From positions 1-8,546 of the forward strand of contig JAPOOY010000291.1 of the NCBI GenBank assembly GCA_026713205.1: DNA of 8,546 nucleotides. The letters are read 5' to 3'. The position numbers were made by a program, and so were the translations under genes. The notes beneath the pieces were generated by a model that saw nothing but the letters and a program-made list of their open reading frames with translations, did not search any database and was not told the origin of the DNA. Position 1 is the first letter of the stretch. Every line of letters starts with the position of its first letter. Below, piece by piece: positions 1 to 4,876 of this stretch. The stretch is from Bdellovibrionales bacterium. GTDB taxonomy: Bacteria > Bdellovibrionota > Bdellovibrionia > Bdellovibrionales > UBA1609.

Positions 1-466
1 ACCTGAGAGAGCCATTTAAATCCAATCGCCAGCGGCAGTGAGGAAGAGCCTGGCTACCTTCTTGTAATTTTTTAATTTGGTTTTGAAATCCTTTGGGCTG
101 AACTTTTACTTTTATAATCCGGTAGCCTGCCTCCTCCACCTGCTCCCAATGGGAAAAAGAGCTGACATCCTCAATCAGGAAATGGCTGTCAGGAATTTTC
201 AAGCCATAAAACAAACTTCGGTTTTCTTTTCGGGCCAGAGCATCACAAAGAGCGATCTTTTTTAATTGAGAAAGACGAGCGCTTTCTTTTCCCTTTCTAA
301 AATCCTCCAACTGCTTTTCCAGTGACTTCTCCCCAAACCGAGGCCAGGGAAGAAAATCCGCATAACCCTTCAAATCCGGCTGAAACTCAAACAAGAGTAA
401 GACGCCCTGAAGAAAGCTGGATCTATTCTTAAATTCCAGTTGATAAGGGCTGATATAAACCTTCAT
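1..466 (-). CDS. menC: o-succinylbenzoate synthase (MenC-like, enolase superfamily), N-terminal part, truncated by the window edge
   Basis: The gene reads leftwards from ATG 466-464 and is open to the edge, giving 155 visible residues. The start MKVYISPYQLEF, the GYADFLPWP segment near residues 34-42 and the spacing that follows fit the N-terminal capping domain of enolase-superfamily OSBS proteins. At 119-121 is KVK, the Lys-x-Lys pair whose second lysine is the catalytic base in OSBS. At 147-151 is RLDLN, the first metal-binding Asp (Asp149). The other metal ligands lie beyond the edge. The family converts SHCHC to o-succinylbenzoate in menaquinone synthesis. No clear Shine-Dalgarno precedes the ATG. 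The first codons and the upstream DNA are duplicated at 1691-1706 and beyond. A related dipeptide epimerase or other muconate-subgroup enzyme is possible, since the discriminating C-terminal half is missing. Confidence 0.72.
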   Translation of the reverse strand, partial: MKVYISPYQLEFKNRSSFLQGVLLLFEFQPDLKGYADFLPWPRFGEKSLEKQLEDFRKGKESARLSQLKKIALCDALARKENRSLFYGLKIPDSHFLIEDVSSFSHWEQVEEAGYRIIKVKVQPKGFQNQIKKLQEGSQALPHCRWRLDLNGSLR

Positions 467-547
467 AAAAACCAAGATACACCAATTTAATAAGAAATTT
501 TAATTGATTATTGCCCGACTTAAACAAAGCAACAGTAAAACTTTCCT

Positions 548-572
548 AAAAGAGTGAATTTTTTTCTCTTTT
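548..572. promoter_or_regulatory. Conserved inverted repeat AAAAGAG/CTCTTTT (copy A)
   Basis: A perfect 7-bp dyad, AAAAGAG (548-554) and CTCTTTT (566-572), has an 11-nt T-rich centre. It lies about 13 bp upstream of the candidate -35 element. The same dyad with the same spacer occurs in copy B (1789-1813). It could be an operator or a transcribed hairpin. Function is not known; only the symmetry and its conservation are seen. Confidence 0.4.
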
Positions 573-584
573 CCTGTAAAGACA

Positions 585-611
585 TTGACACTCTTTCTTT
601 CTTAAGATAAT
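585..611 (+). promoter_or_regulatory. Candidate sigma70-type promoter of the first winged-helix repeat gene
   Basis: A perfect TTGACA (585-590) is followed after 15 bp by GATAAT (606-611). The spacer is shorter than the ideal 17 bp, so the exact -10 is uncertain (TAATGA at 17 bp is an alternative). The equivalent site in copy B reads TTGAAA-15-GCTAAT, a weaker match. Confidence 0.4.
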
Positions 612-679
612 GAAAGACAGAATCTATATGTAAGAACCTTCAGAAAGAGAGAGGAAGAGAGGAAATTTAGAAGATGGAT

Positions 680-1327
680 ATGAAAAAGAAAAAAATTCTT
701 ATTTTATGGGGTTTGCTCTTTATGAGCCTGTCCCCTGTATCTCAAGCGGTGAAGGAAGAATGTAACCCTTTCCTTTTTCAAACAGCAGAACAAGAGGAAC
801 AAACTCATAGGATTTGGTGGATAGAGAAAAGAAGAGACTTTCAAACAGCAGAACAAGAGGAGCAAACACACAGGGGAAGAGGTATTGAGTTGAGAGAGAG
901 GAGGAAAGAGAAGGTCTTCGCTTTGATTAGAGATAATGAAGAGAGAGATATAGGAAGAGGAATCCTAGTTAGAATTACAGGTTGGTCAGAATACATAATA
1001 TATCAAATAATTACCGAATTAATACAGGAACAGAAAGTAATAAGAGTGTTTAGAGGCCCTAATACTTTCTATTCTGTTTTTAAAAAAGGAGAAACTCCTG
1101 TTAGCCGCGAGGAACAAAAAAAACAGAGAAAAGAAAGGGTCTTCGCTTTGATTAGAGATAGTGGGCATATAACAGTAAAAGACTTAATTAAAATTACAGA
1201 TTGGCCAGAATCCAGAGTATATCAACTAGTTGCCGAGTTAGAACAGGAACAGAAAGTGATAAGAGTGAGAAAATACGGAATTCATTGGATGTGGTTTCTA
1301 CAGGAGAACACTCTTCCGGCTAAATAA
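680..1327 (+). CDS. Exported protein with tandem winged-helix-like modules, paralog A (shortened, probably decaying)
   Basis: This 215-residue product matches no family I can name. Residues 1-23 form a Sec signal peptide: lysine-rich start, hydrophobic core ILILWGLLFMSL, likely cleavage after VSQA. A single cysteine follows at 28. A 12-residue segment, FQTAEQEEQTHR, occurs twice with a 21-residue period (33-44 and 54-65). Two helix-rich modules follow (about 76-138 and 151-208). Each has VFALIRD, a GWSE or DWPE turn before a helix like VYQLVAEL, then EQKVIRV resembling a wing strand. This pattern resembles winged helix-turn-helix folds; that is an inference. The start at 680 is preferred over ATG 674 because the upstream DNA aligns without gaps to the start of paralog B and leaves AGAAG at 6 nt. 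The stop is followed by a frameshifted further module, so the gene has probably lost its C-terminus. Confidence 0.7.
   Translation: MKKKKILILWGLLFMSLSPVSQAVKEECNPFLFQTAEQEEQTHRIWWIEKRRDFQTAEQEEQTHRGRGIELRERRKEKVFALIRDNEERDIGRGILVRITGWSEYIIYQIITELIQEQKVIRVFRGPNTFYSVFKKGETPVSREEQKKQRKERVFALIRDSGHITVKDLIKITDWPESRVYQLVAELEQEQKVIRVRKYGIHWMWFLQENTLPAK
776..874 (+). repeat. In-frame 36-bp direct repeat encoding FQTAEQEEQTHR
   Basis: Copies at 776-811 and 839-874 differ at three bases and are 63 bp apart, so the reading frame is kept. Paralog B lacks this insertion, which indicates that it arose after the gene duplication. Confidence 0.85.
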
Positions 1328-1503
1328 AAGGTTTTGAATTTAATTAGATATTCTGAACCTATAAAGATAGAAGATATAGTTAAAATTATAGGTTGGTCAG
1401 AAACCACAGTATATATAAAATAATTACCGAATTAGAACTTGAACAGAAAGTGATGAGAGTGATTGAAAACGATGGTTCCTATTATAAGGCGCTTTTTTTA
1501 TGA
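1328..1503 (+). pseudogene. Decayed further winged-helix-like module of paralog A
   Basis: Directly after the TAA of paralog A the same frame continues as KVLNLIRYSEPIKIEDIV then KIIGWSETTVY, a clear match to the preceding modules. It then stops at a TAA. A shift of frame at about 1415-1422 restores IITELELEQKVMRV and ends at TGA 1501-1503. The gene therefore once had another module, lost through a nonsense codon at 1325-1327 and a small insertion: TATATAAAATAATTACC here against TATCAAATAATTACC in the first module. Confidence 0.8.
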
Positions 1504-1603
1504 CTAAATTAAAATCCCAAAAATAACTTTTCTCTCACCTGCGTACTAACTGAATCCGATCTGGAGATATTACTTCTCAACAGAGGTTCAAATCAATATT
1601 TAG
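1504..1603. other. Unassigned spacer between the decayed module and the rho remnant
   Basis: About 100 bp show no gene, RNA or hairpin that I can support. The last 25 bases (about 1587-1611) resemble the DNA just beyond the rho stop codon (around 2936-2957), so the right end belongs to the duplicated rho flank. The rest shows no match within the window. Confidence 0.5.
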
Positions 1604-1658
1604 TTACTCATACTATTCATAAAACCCTTGTTGGTTTTAGCTGATTACTATCTACAAC
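1604..1658 (-). pseudogene. Remnant of the rho 3' end left by tandem duplication
   Basis: Read on the minus strand, this encodes SAKTNKGFMNSMSN and a stop at 1606-1604. The intact rho ends [14 protein letters not shown]. Further into rho the remnant continues with CTATCTACAAC (1648-1658), matching CTATCCACAAC at 3021-3031 after loss of about 25 bp. It has no start, no upstream rho body and no function that can be supported. Confidence 0.88.
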
Positions 1659-1660
1659 TC

Positions 1661-1706
1661 CTCTTTTCAAATCCTCTAGTCGCTTTCCCACTGATATAAA
1701 CCTTCA
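1661..1706 (-). pseudogene. Remnant of the menC 5' end with an internal deletion
   Basis: On the minus strand the sequence begins ATG AAG GTT TAT ATC, the same MKVYI as menC. It then jumps to DNA resembling the menC region around 290-327 (GGAAAAGCAGTTGGAGG in menC, GGGAAAGCGACTAGAGG here). About 120 bp between these parts are missing. Together with the adjoining rho remnant it marks the duplication junction near 1659-1662. Confidence 0.7.
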
Positions 1707-1788
1707 TAAAAACCAAGATACACCAATTTAATAAGAAATTTTAATTGATTATTGCCCTGCTTAAACAGAACAATAGTAAGATTTTCCT

Positions 1789-1813
1789 AAAAGAGTGAAT
1801 TTTTTTCTCTTTT
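1789..1813. promoter_or_regulatory. Conserved inverted repeat AAAAGAG/CTCTTTT (copy B)
   Basis: The same dyad as in copy A, with identical arms (1789-1795 and 1807-1813) and an identical spacer, upstream of paralog B. Conservation may reflect only the recent duplication. Confidence 0.38.
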
Positions 1814-1825
1814 CCTGTAAAGAAA

Positions 1826-1852
1826 TTGAAATTTTTTCTTTTTTAAGCTAAT
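1826..1852 (+). promoter_or_regulatory. Candidate promoter of paralog B
   Basis: TTGAAA (1826-1831), a 15-bp spacer and GCTAAT (1847-1852) sit where copy A has TTGACA-15-GATAAT. It is a weaker match and may be less active. Confidence 0.28.
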
Positions 1853-1904
1853 GAAAGACAAACATTAGGGCCTTTAGAAAGAAGGGGAAATTTAGGAAAT
1901 TAAT

Positions 1905-2816
1905 ATGAAAAAGGAAAAACTTCTCATTTTATGGGGCTTGCTCTTTATGAGCCTGTCCCCTGTATCTCAAGCGGCAAAGGAAGAATGTGACCCCTCTCTC
2001 TTTAGACAAAAAAAAGAAGAGGTTTTGAGGTTGTTAAGAGAAAATCCGCGTATAAACAGGAAAGAACTGGCGAAAAACATCAATGAACCAACAAGCACAG
2101 TACATAAAATACTTTTAGAAATAAGAAAAGAAAGAAAAGAAAAAGTCGTGGAGTTGATTGGAAAACATAAGGGGATAACAATAATACAACTAATGGAAAT
2201 TATTGGAGTATCAGAAAAGCTAATAAATACCCTAATTCACGAATTAAAAAATGAAGGACGAATAGAGAGAGCTTCAGGAAGAGAATATAATGATTTTTAT
2301 CGTATTCTTGAAGAAGGAGAAATCCCCTCTAGCTTGGAAGAACAACAAAACCAGAAAACGGAAAGAAGAAAACAGAGAGAACAAAAAAAAGAAAGAATCG
2401 TGGAGTTGATTGGAAAATATAAAGGAATAACAATCAGAGAACTGGCAGAAAATATTGAAGTGTCAGAGGGATTAATAAGTAAAATGATTGCCGAATTAAA
2501 AGATAAAGAACGAATAGAGAGAGTGGGGGGAAGCACAAATGATGGCTTTTATCGTATTCTTGAAGAAGGAGAAACCCCCCTTAGCTTGGAAGAACATAGA
2601 AAACAGGAAGAAGAAAATAGAAAGAAGAAAGCAAAAAAAGTCGTGGAGTTAATTAAAAAACATAAGGGGATAACAATAAAAGAGCTGGCGGAAAATATGA
2701 GAGTGTCAGAAAAGGCAATGGGTAGAATAATTCGCAAATTAAAAGATGAAAAACAAATAGAAAGAGTGGGTGGATCTGGATCTAGTGGTTTTTATCGTGC
2801 TCTTGAAAAAAGTTGA
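1905..2816 (+). CDS. Exported protein with tandem winged-helix-like modules, paralog B (intact)
   Basis: The 303-residue product belongs to no family I can name. AGGA at 1894-1897 lies 7 nt before the ATG. Residues 1-23 are a signal peptide nearly identical to that of paralog A (core LLILWGLLFMSL, cleavage likely after VSQA). The only cysteine is Cys28, in the shared motif KEEC. Residues 35-75 form a first helix-turn-helix-like unit (EVLRLLRENPRINRKELA, then STVHKILLEI). Three longer modules start near 76, 161 and 243. Each has (V/I)VELI, KGITI, an (N/I)xxVSE turn, a recognition-like helix, then RIERV and FYR(I/A)LE, resembling a wing. Linkers repeat E(I/T)PxSLEE and are rich in Lys, Arg and Glu. 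The pattern resembles MarR- or LexA-type winged helices, which are normally cytoplasmic. A membrane-anchored regulator is an alternative to a secreted protein. Confidence 0.75.
   Translation: MKKEKLLILWGLLFMSLSPVSQAAKEECDPSLFRQKKEEVLRLLRENPRINRKELAKNINEPTSTVHKILLEIRKERKEKVVELIGKHKGITIIQLMEIIGVSEKLINTLIHELKNEGRIERASGREYNDFYRILEEGEIPSSLEEQQNQKTERRKQREQKKERIVELIGKYKGITIRELAENIEVSEGLISKMIAELKDKERIERVGGSTNDGFYRILEEGETPLSLEEHRKQEEENRKKKAKKVVELIKKHKGITIKELAENMRVSEKAMGRIIRKLKDEKQIERVGGSGSSGFYRALEKS
2130..2813 (+). repeat. Three tandem module repeats (about 245-255 bp) within paralog B
   Basis: Units start near 2130, 2385 and 2631. Aligned landmarks GTCGTGGAGTTGATT (2145), ATCGTGGAGTTGATT (2397) and GTCGTGGAGTTAATT (2640) are 252 and 243 bp apart. 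TTTTTATCGTATTCTTGAAG-like blocks recur at about 2294, 2546 and 2789. Units within this gene resemble each other more than the units of paralog A. Confidence 0.88.
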
Positions 2817-2830
2817 AATACTCTTTCAAC
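2806..2830 (-). terminator. Intrinsic terminator of rho, overlapping the 3' end of paralog B
   Basis: On the minus strand GTTGAAA, a 5-nt loop and TTTCAAC form a perfect 7-bp stem followed directly by six T residues (the complement of AAAAAA at 2806-2811). It lies about 118 bp beyond the rho stop. The left arm and T tract fall in the last codons of paralog B. On the plus strand the T tract is poor, so it would terminate paralog B only weakly. Confidence 0.72.
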
Positions 2831-2947
2831 CGTTCTAATAAGTAAAAACATGATAAATTTTATGAGCATCAAAAATGAGAGCAATTTTCCGCTACCTAGG
2901 CCTGATTTCATACGAAAATGCCCTTTTCCGAAAAATTCAAACCGGCT

Positions 2948-4444
2948 TTAATTACTCATATTGTTCATAAAATCTTTATTGGTTTTAGCGGATTTGAGCT
3001 TATCCAGTAGAAATTGAATGCTATCCACAACATTCATGGGAGAAAGGACTTTCCTTAAAATAAAAAGGCGGTTTAAATCTTCCTTCGGAACCAGGAGATC
3101 CTCTTTTCGTGTTCCGGATTTATTGATATCCATGCAAGGGAAAATCCGTTTTTCCATGAGCTTCCTGTCTAAATGTATCTCTGAATTTCCTGTTCCCTTA
3201 AATTCTTCAAAAATAACCTCATCCATACGCGAACCCGTATCCACAAGAGCCGTGGCAATAATTGTCAGGCTTCCCCCTTCTTCCACATTTCTGGCCGCTC
3301 CAAAAAATCGCTTGGGTTTATGAAGGGCATTGGAATCCACCCCTCCGGAAAGAATCTTTCCCGACGGAGGAATCACCGTATTGTAGGCACGGGCCAGACG
3401 GGTGATGGAATCCAATAAGATAACAACATCATATTTATTTTCCACCAGCCGTTTGGCTTTTTCTATCACCATATCCGCCAACTGAACATGACGATGGGGA
3501 GGCTCATCAAAAGTGGAGGACACCACTTCCCCTTTCACATTTCTGGCCATGTCTGTTACTTCCTCAGGCCTTTCATCAATTAAAAGGATAATGAGGGCCA
3601 CTTCCGGATGATTGGTGGAAATGGCATTGGCAATATTTTGCATCAGCATTGTTTTTCCCGTTCTCGGCGGCGCCACAATCAAGGCTCTTTGCCCTTTACC
3701 CAAAGGAGCCATTAAATCCACCACACGGGTTGTGTATTCCGAAGGCTTCCATTCCAAACTGAGACGCTCTTCAGGATAGAGGGGAGTTAAATTGTCAAAA
3801 AGATTTCGGTCTTTATTTTTGTCCAGGGATTGAAAATTCAATTGATCAATTTTCAAAAGGGCAAAATATCTTTCCTTTTCCTTTGGTGAGCGAATGGTCC
3901 CGCTGATGGTATCCCCTGTTCTCAATCCAAATCGGTGGATTTGAGCCGGACTGACATAAATATCATCCACTGCGGGAAGATAGTTGTAATCCGGGGAACG
4001 AAGAAACCCATAGTTATCCGGTAAAATTTCCAGCACACCATTCCCAAAAATATCCCCCAGTTGTCCGGCCCTTTTCAAAATTTCAAAGACCATATCCTGA
4101 CGCTTTAAGCCTCCGGGACTTTCTATTTTTAATTTATGCGCCAGTTTTATGAGAGAGTTAATATCCTTGGACTTAAGGTTTTTAAGCTCCAGTTCCTTTT
4201 TTTCTTCAGCAGTGAGTTTAATATCCGATAAATCCACCGGTTTGGATGATATTTCGGGAGGACGCTCCCCGGCTCCATTATTATGTTTGGGGCGCTCCTT
4301 ATTATAACCGTTGCGATTGCTGTAGTTGCCATTCCGGTTATAATTGTTGCCATTTTTACGGGAAGAAGCATTCTTCTCCCTGGAAGAAGATCTCCCTCCA
4401 GAATAGGGCGAACCGGTTGTCTTTTCTTTATCAAAATCAGGCAT
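2948..4444 (-). CDS. rho: Transcription termination factor Rho with N-terminal Asn/Gly/Arg-rich extension
   Basis: This is a hexameric RNA-dependent ATPase that ends transcription; 498 residues against 419 in E. coli. Residues 1 to about 80 are an extension rich in Asn, Arg, Gly, Ser and Tyr (28-60 especially). About 85-125 is the N-terminal helical domain, and 131-200 is the cold-shock/OB primary RNA-binding domain with NYGFLRS and DDIYVSP. The ATPase core carries Walker A APPRTGKT (258-265, Lys264), LLIDER (287-292, Glu291), Walker B VVILLD (340-345), the Q-loop segment [16 protein letters not shown] (366-381), the R-loop SGTRKEDLL (443-451) and the arginine finger Arg427 in the GTGN motif region. 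All key residues are present. No in-frame Met exists between 1 and 118, so the extension is real unless a non-ATG start is used. No clear Shine-Dalgarno is seen. It is convergent with paralog B. Confidence 0.98.
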   Translation of the reverse strand: MPDFDKEKTTGSPYSGGRSSSREKNASSRKNGNNYNRNGNYSNRNGYNKERPKHNNGAGERPPEISSKPVDLSDIKLTAEEKKELELKNLKSKDINSLIKLAHKLKIESPGGLKRQDMVFEILKRAGQLGDIFGNGVLEILPDNYGFLRSPDYNYLPAVDDIYVSPAQIHRFGLRTGDTISGTIRSPKEKERYFALLKIDQLNFQSLDKNKDRNLFDNLTPLYPEERLSLEWKPSEYTTRVVDLMAPLGKGQRALIVAPPRTGKTMLMQNIANAISTNHPEVALIILLIDERPEEVTDMARNVKGEVVSSTFDEPPHRHVQLADMVIEKAKRLVENKYDVVILLDSITRLARAYNTVIPPSGKILSGGVDSNALHKPKRFFGAARNVEEGGSLTIIATALVDTGSRMDEVIFEEFKGTGNSEIHLDRKLMEKRIFPCMDINKSGTRKEDLLVPKEDLNRLFILRKVLSPMNVVDSIQFLLDKLKSAKTNKDFMNNMSN

Positions 4445-4514
4445 AAAAACACATGGATTTAATATATTGAGAGTTTTGATCTATTTTTTGGTGATTCCTT
4501 AAGAACTTAATTCC

Positions 4515-4543
4515 AGAATAAAGGGGAACTTCTTACCTGTCAA
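4515..4543 (-). promoter_or_regulatory. Sigma70-type promoter of rho
   Basis: On the minus strand a perfect TTGACA (4543-4538), a 17-bp spacer and TATTCT (4520-4515) are seen. Transcription would begin near 4508 and give a leader of about 65 nt before the rho ATG. Confidence 0.65.
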
Positions 4544-4632
4544 CATAAAAAAATCACTTTTTTTTCAAATCCTTATGACATTGCCCTTCCAGGCCAAAAG
4601 GAGTGGAAGATGAGACTAATTAAGGTATAAAA

Positions 4633-4678
4633 AAGCTAAAGTCACCCAAAAAAAGACTTTTGCCGCTTAATTTTTTTT
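4633..4678 (+). terminator. Bidirectional intrinsic terminator or attenuator upstream of the exported-protein operon
   Basis: AAAGTC (4638-4643) pairs with GACTTT (4655-4660) and is flanked by AAGC (4633-4636) and GCTT (4665-4668). A run of eight T (4671-4678) follows on the plus strand, and AAAAAA before it gives a T run on the minus strand. The loop is A-rich. It could insulate the rho promoter or attenuate rightward transcription. Confidence 0.5.
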
Positions 4679-4789
4679 CAGTACGGTGGAAAAATTTACA
4701 TATCAAATAAATTTTCAGGCCTTTATTTGCGATAAAAAGATATTTCAGGAATACTCTTTTTACAATCATAAACAAGGGAGTGTTGTGCC

Positions 4790-4876
4790 ATGAAAAAGAA
4801 ACCTGTTATCAAAAAAACAACAAACAATTTTATAATGTATAAAAGCAGCTCTTATATAAACGATAAAACGATATGA
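4790..4876 (+). CDS. 28-codon leader peptide overlapping the start of the downstream gene
   Basis: The ORF has a good Shine-Dalgarno AAGGGAG (4774-4780) 9 nt before its ATG. It encodes a small basic peptide beginning MKKKPVIKKTTNN. Its TGA (4874-4876) overlaps the ATG of the next gene (4873-4875) as ATGA, a classical arrangement for translational coupling. The downstream gene has no Shine-Dalgarno of its own, so ribosomes finishing this ORF may initiate there. No homology is recognised. A TATAAT at 4831-4836 could instead be a promoter inside the ORF, in which case the peptide would not be on the main transcript. Confidence 0.5.
   Translation: MKKKPVIKKTTNNFIMYKSSSYINDKTI

Larger units (their letters stand above)
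450..780 (+). repeat. Tandem-duplicated leader segment, copy A (menC 5' end, promoter region, signal-peptide codons)
   Basis: This stretch matches 1691-2006 closely. The shared part begins at CTGATATAAACCTTCAT inside menC, runs through the divergent intergenic region and continues through the signal-peptide codons of the plus-strand gene up to the codons for EEC(N/D)P. Identity is high in non-coding and signal-peptide DNA alike. One indel-rich patch lies just before the ribosome binding site (230 bp from the repeat start to the ATG here, 214 bp in copy B). Similarity drops sharply after the EEC codons. Confidence 0.9.
1691..2006 (+). repeat. Tandem-duplicated leader segment, copy B
   Basis: Second copy of the segment at 450-780. 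It carries the menC start codons, the divergent intergenic DNA, the AAAAGAG/CTCTTTT dyad, the promoter-like boxes and the signal-peptide codons of paralog B. Confidence 0.9.
4445..4789. other. Divergent intergenic region between rho and the leader ORF
   Basis: These 345 bp contain the rho promoter, a hairpin terminator (4633-4678) and a minimal ORF MRLIKV (4610-4630) preceded by AAAGGAG. No convincing plus-strand sigma70 promoter for the leader ORF was found; TTTACA at 4695-4700 has no good partner at 17 bp. Confidence 0.5.

Noticed and set aside
77..265. Plus-strand open frame of 62 codons at the left edge
   Set aside because: It lies antisense within the menC-like coding region, whose catalytic motifs are on the minus strand, and has no ribosome binding site.
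548..572. Intrinsic terminator at the AAAAGAG/CTCTTTT dyad
   Set aside because: The stem is AT-rich, and no T tract follows the second arm beyond its own bases on either strand, so an operator-like dyad is the safer reading.
674..679. Upstream ATG at 674 as the start of paralog A
   Set aside because: Gap-free alignment with the start of paralog B and the AGAAG spacing favour ATG 680, though 674 cannot be excluded.
2297..2737. Two minus-strand frames with hydrophobic translations
   Set aside because: They are antisense to the repeated modules of paralog B and resemble each other only because the modules repeat.
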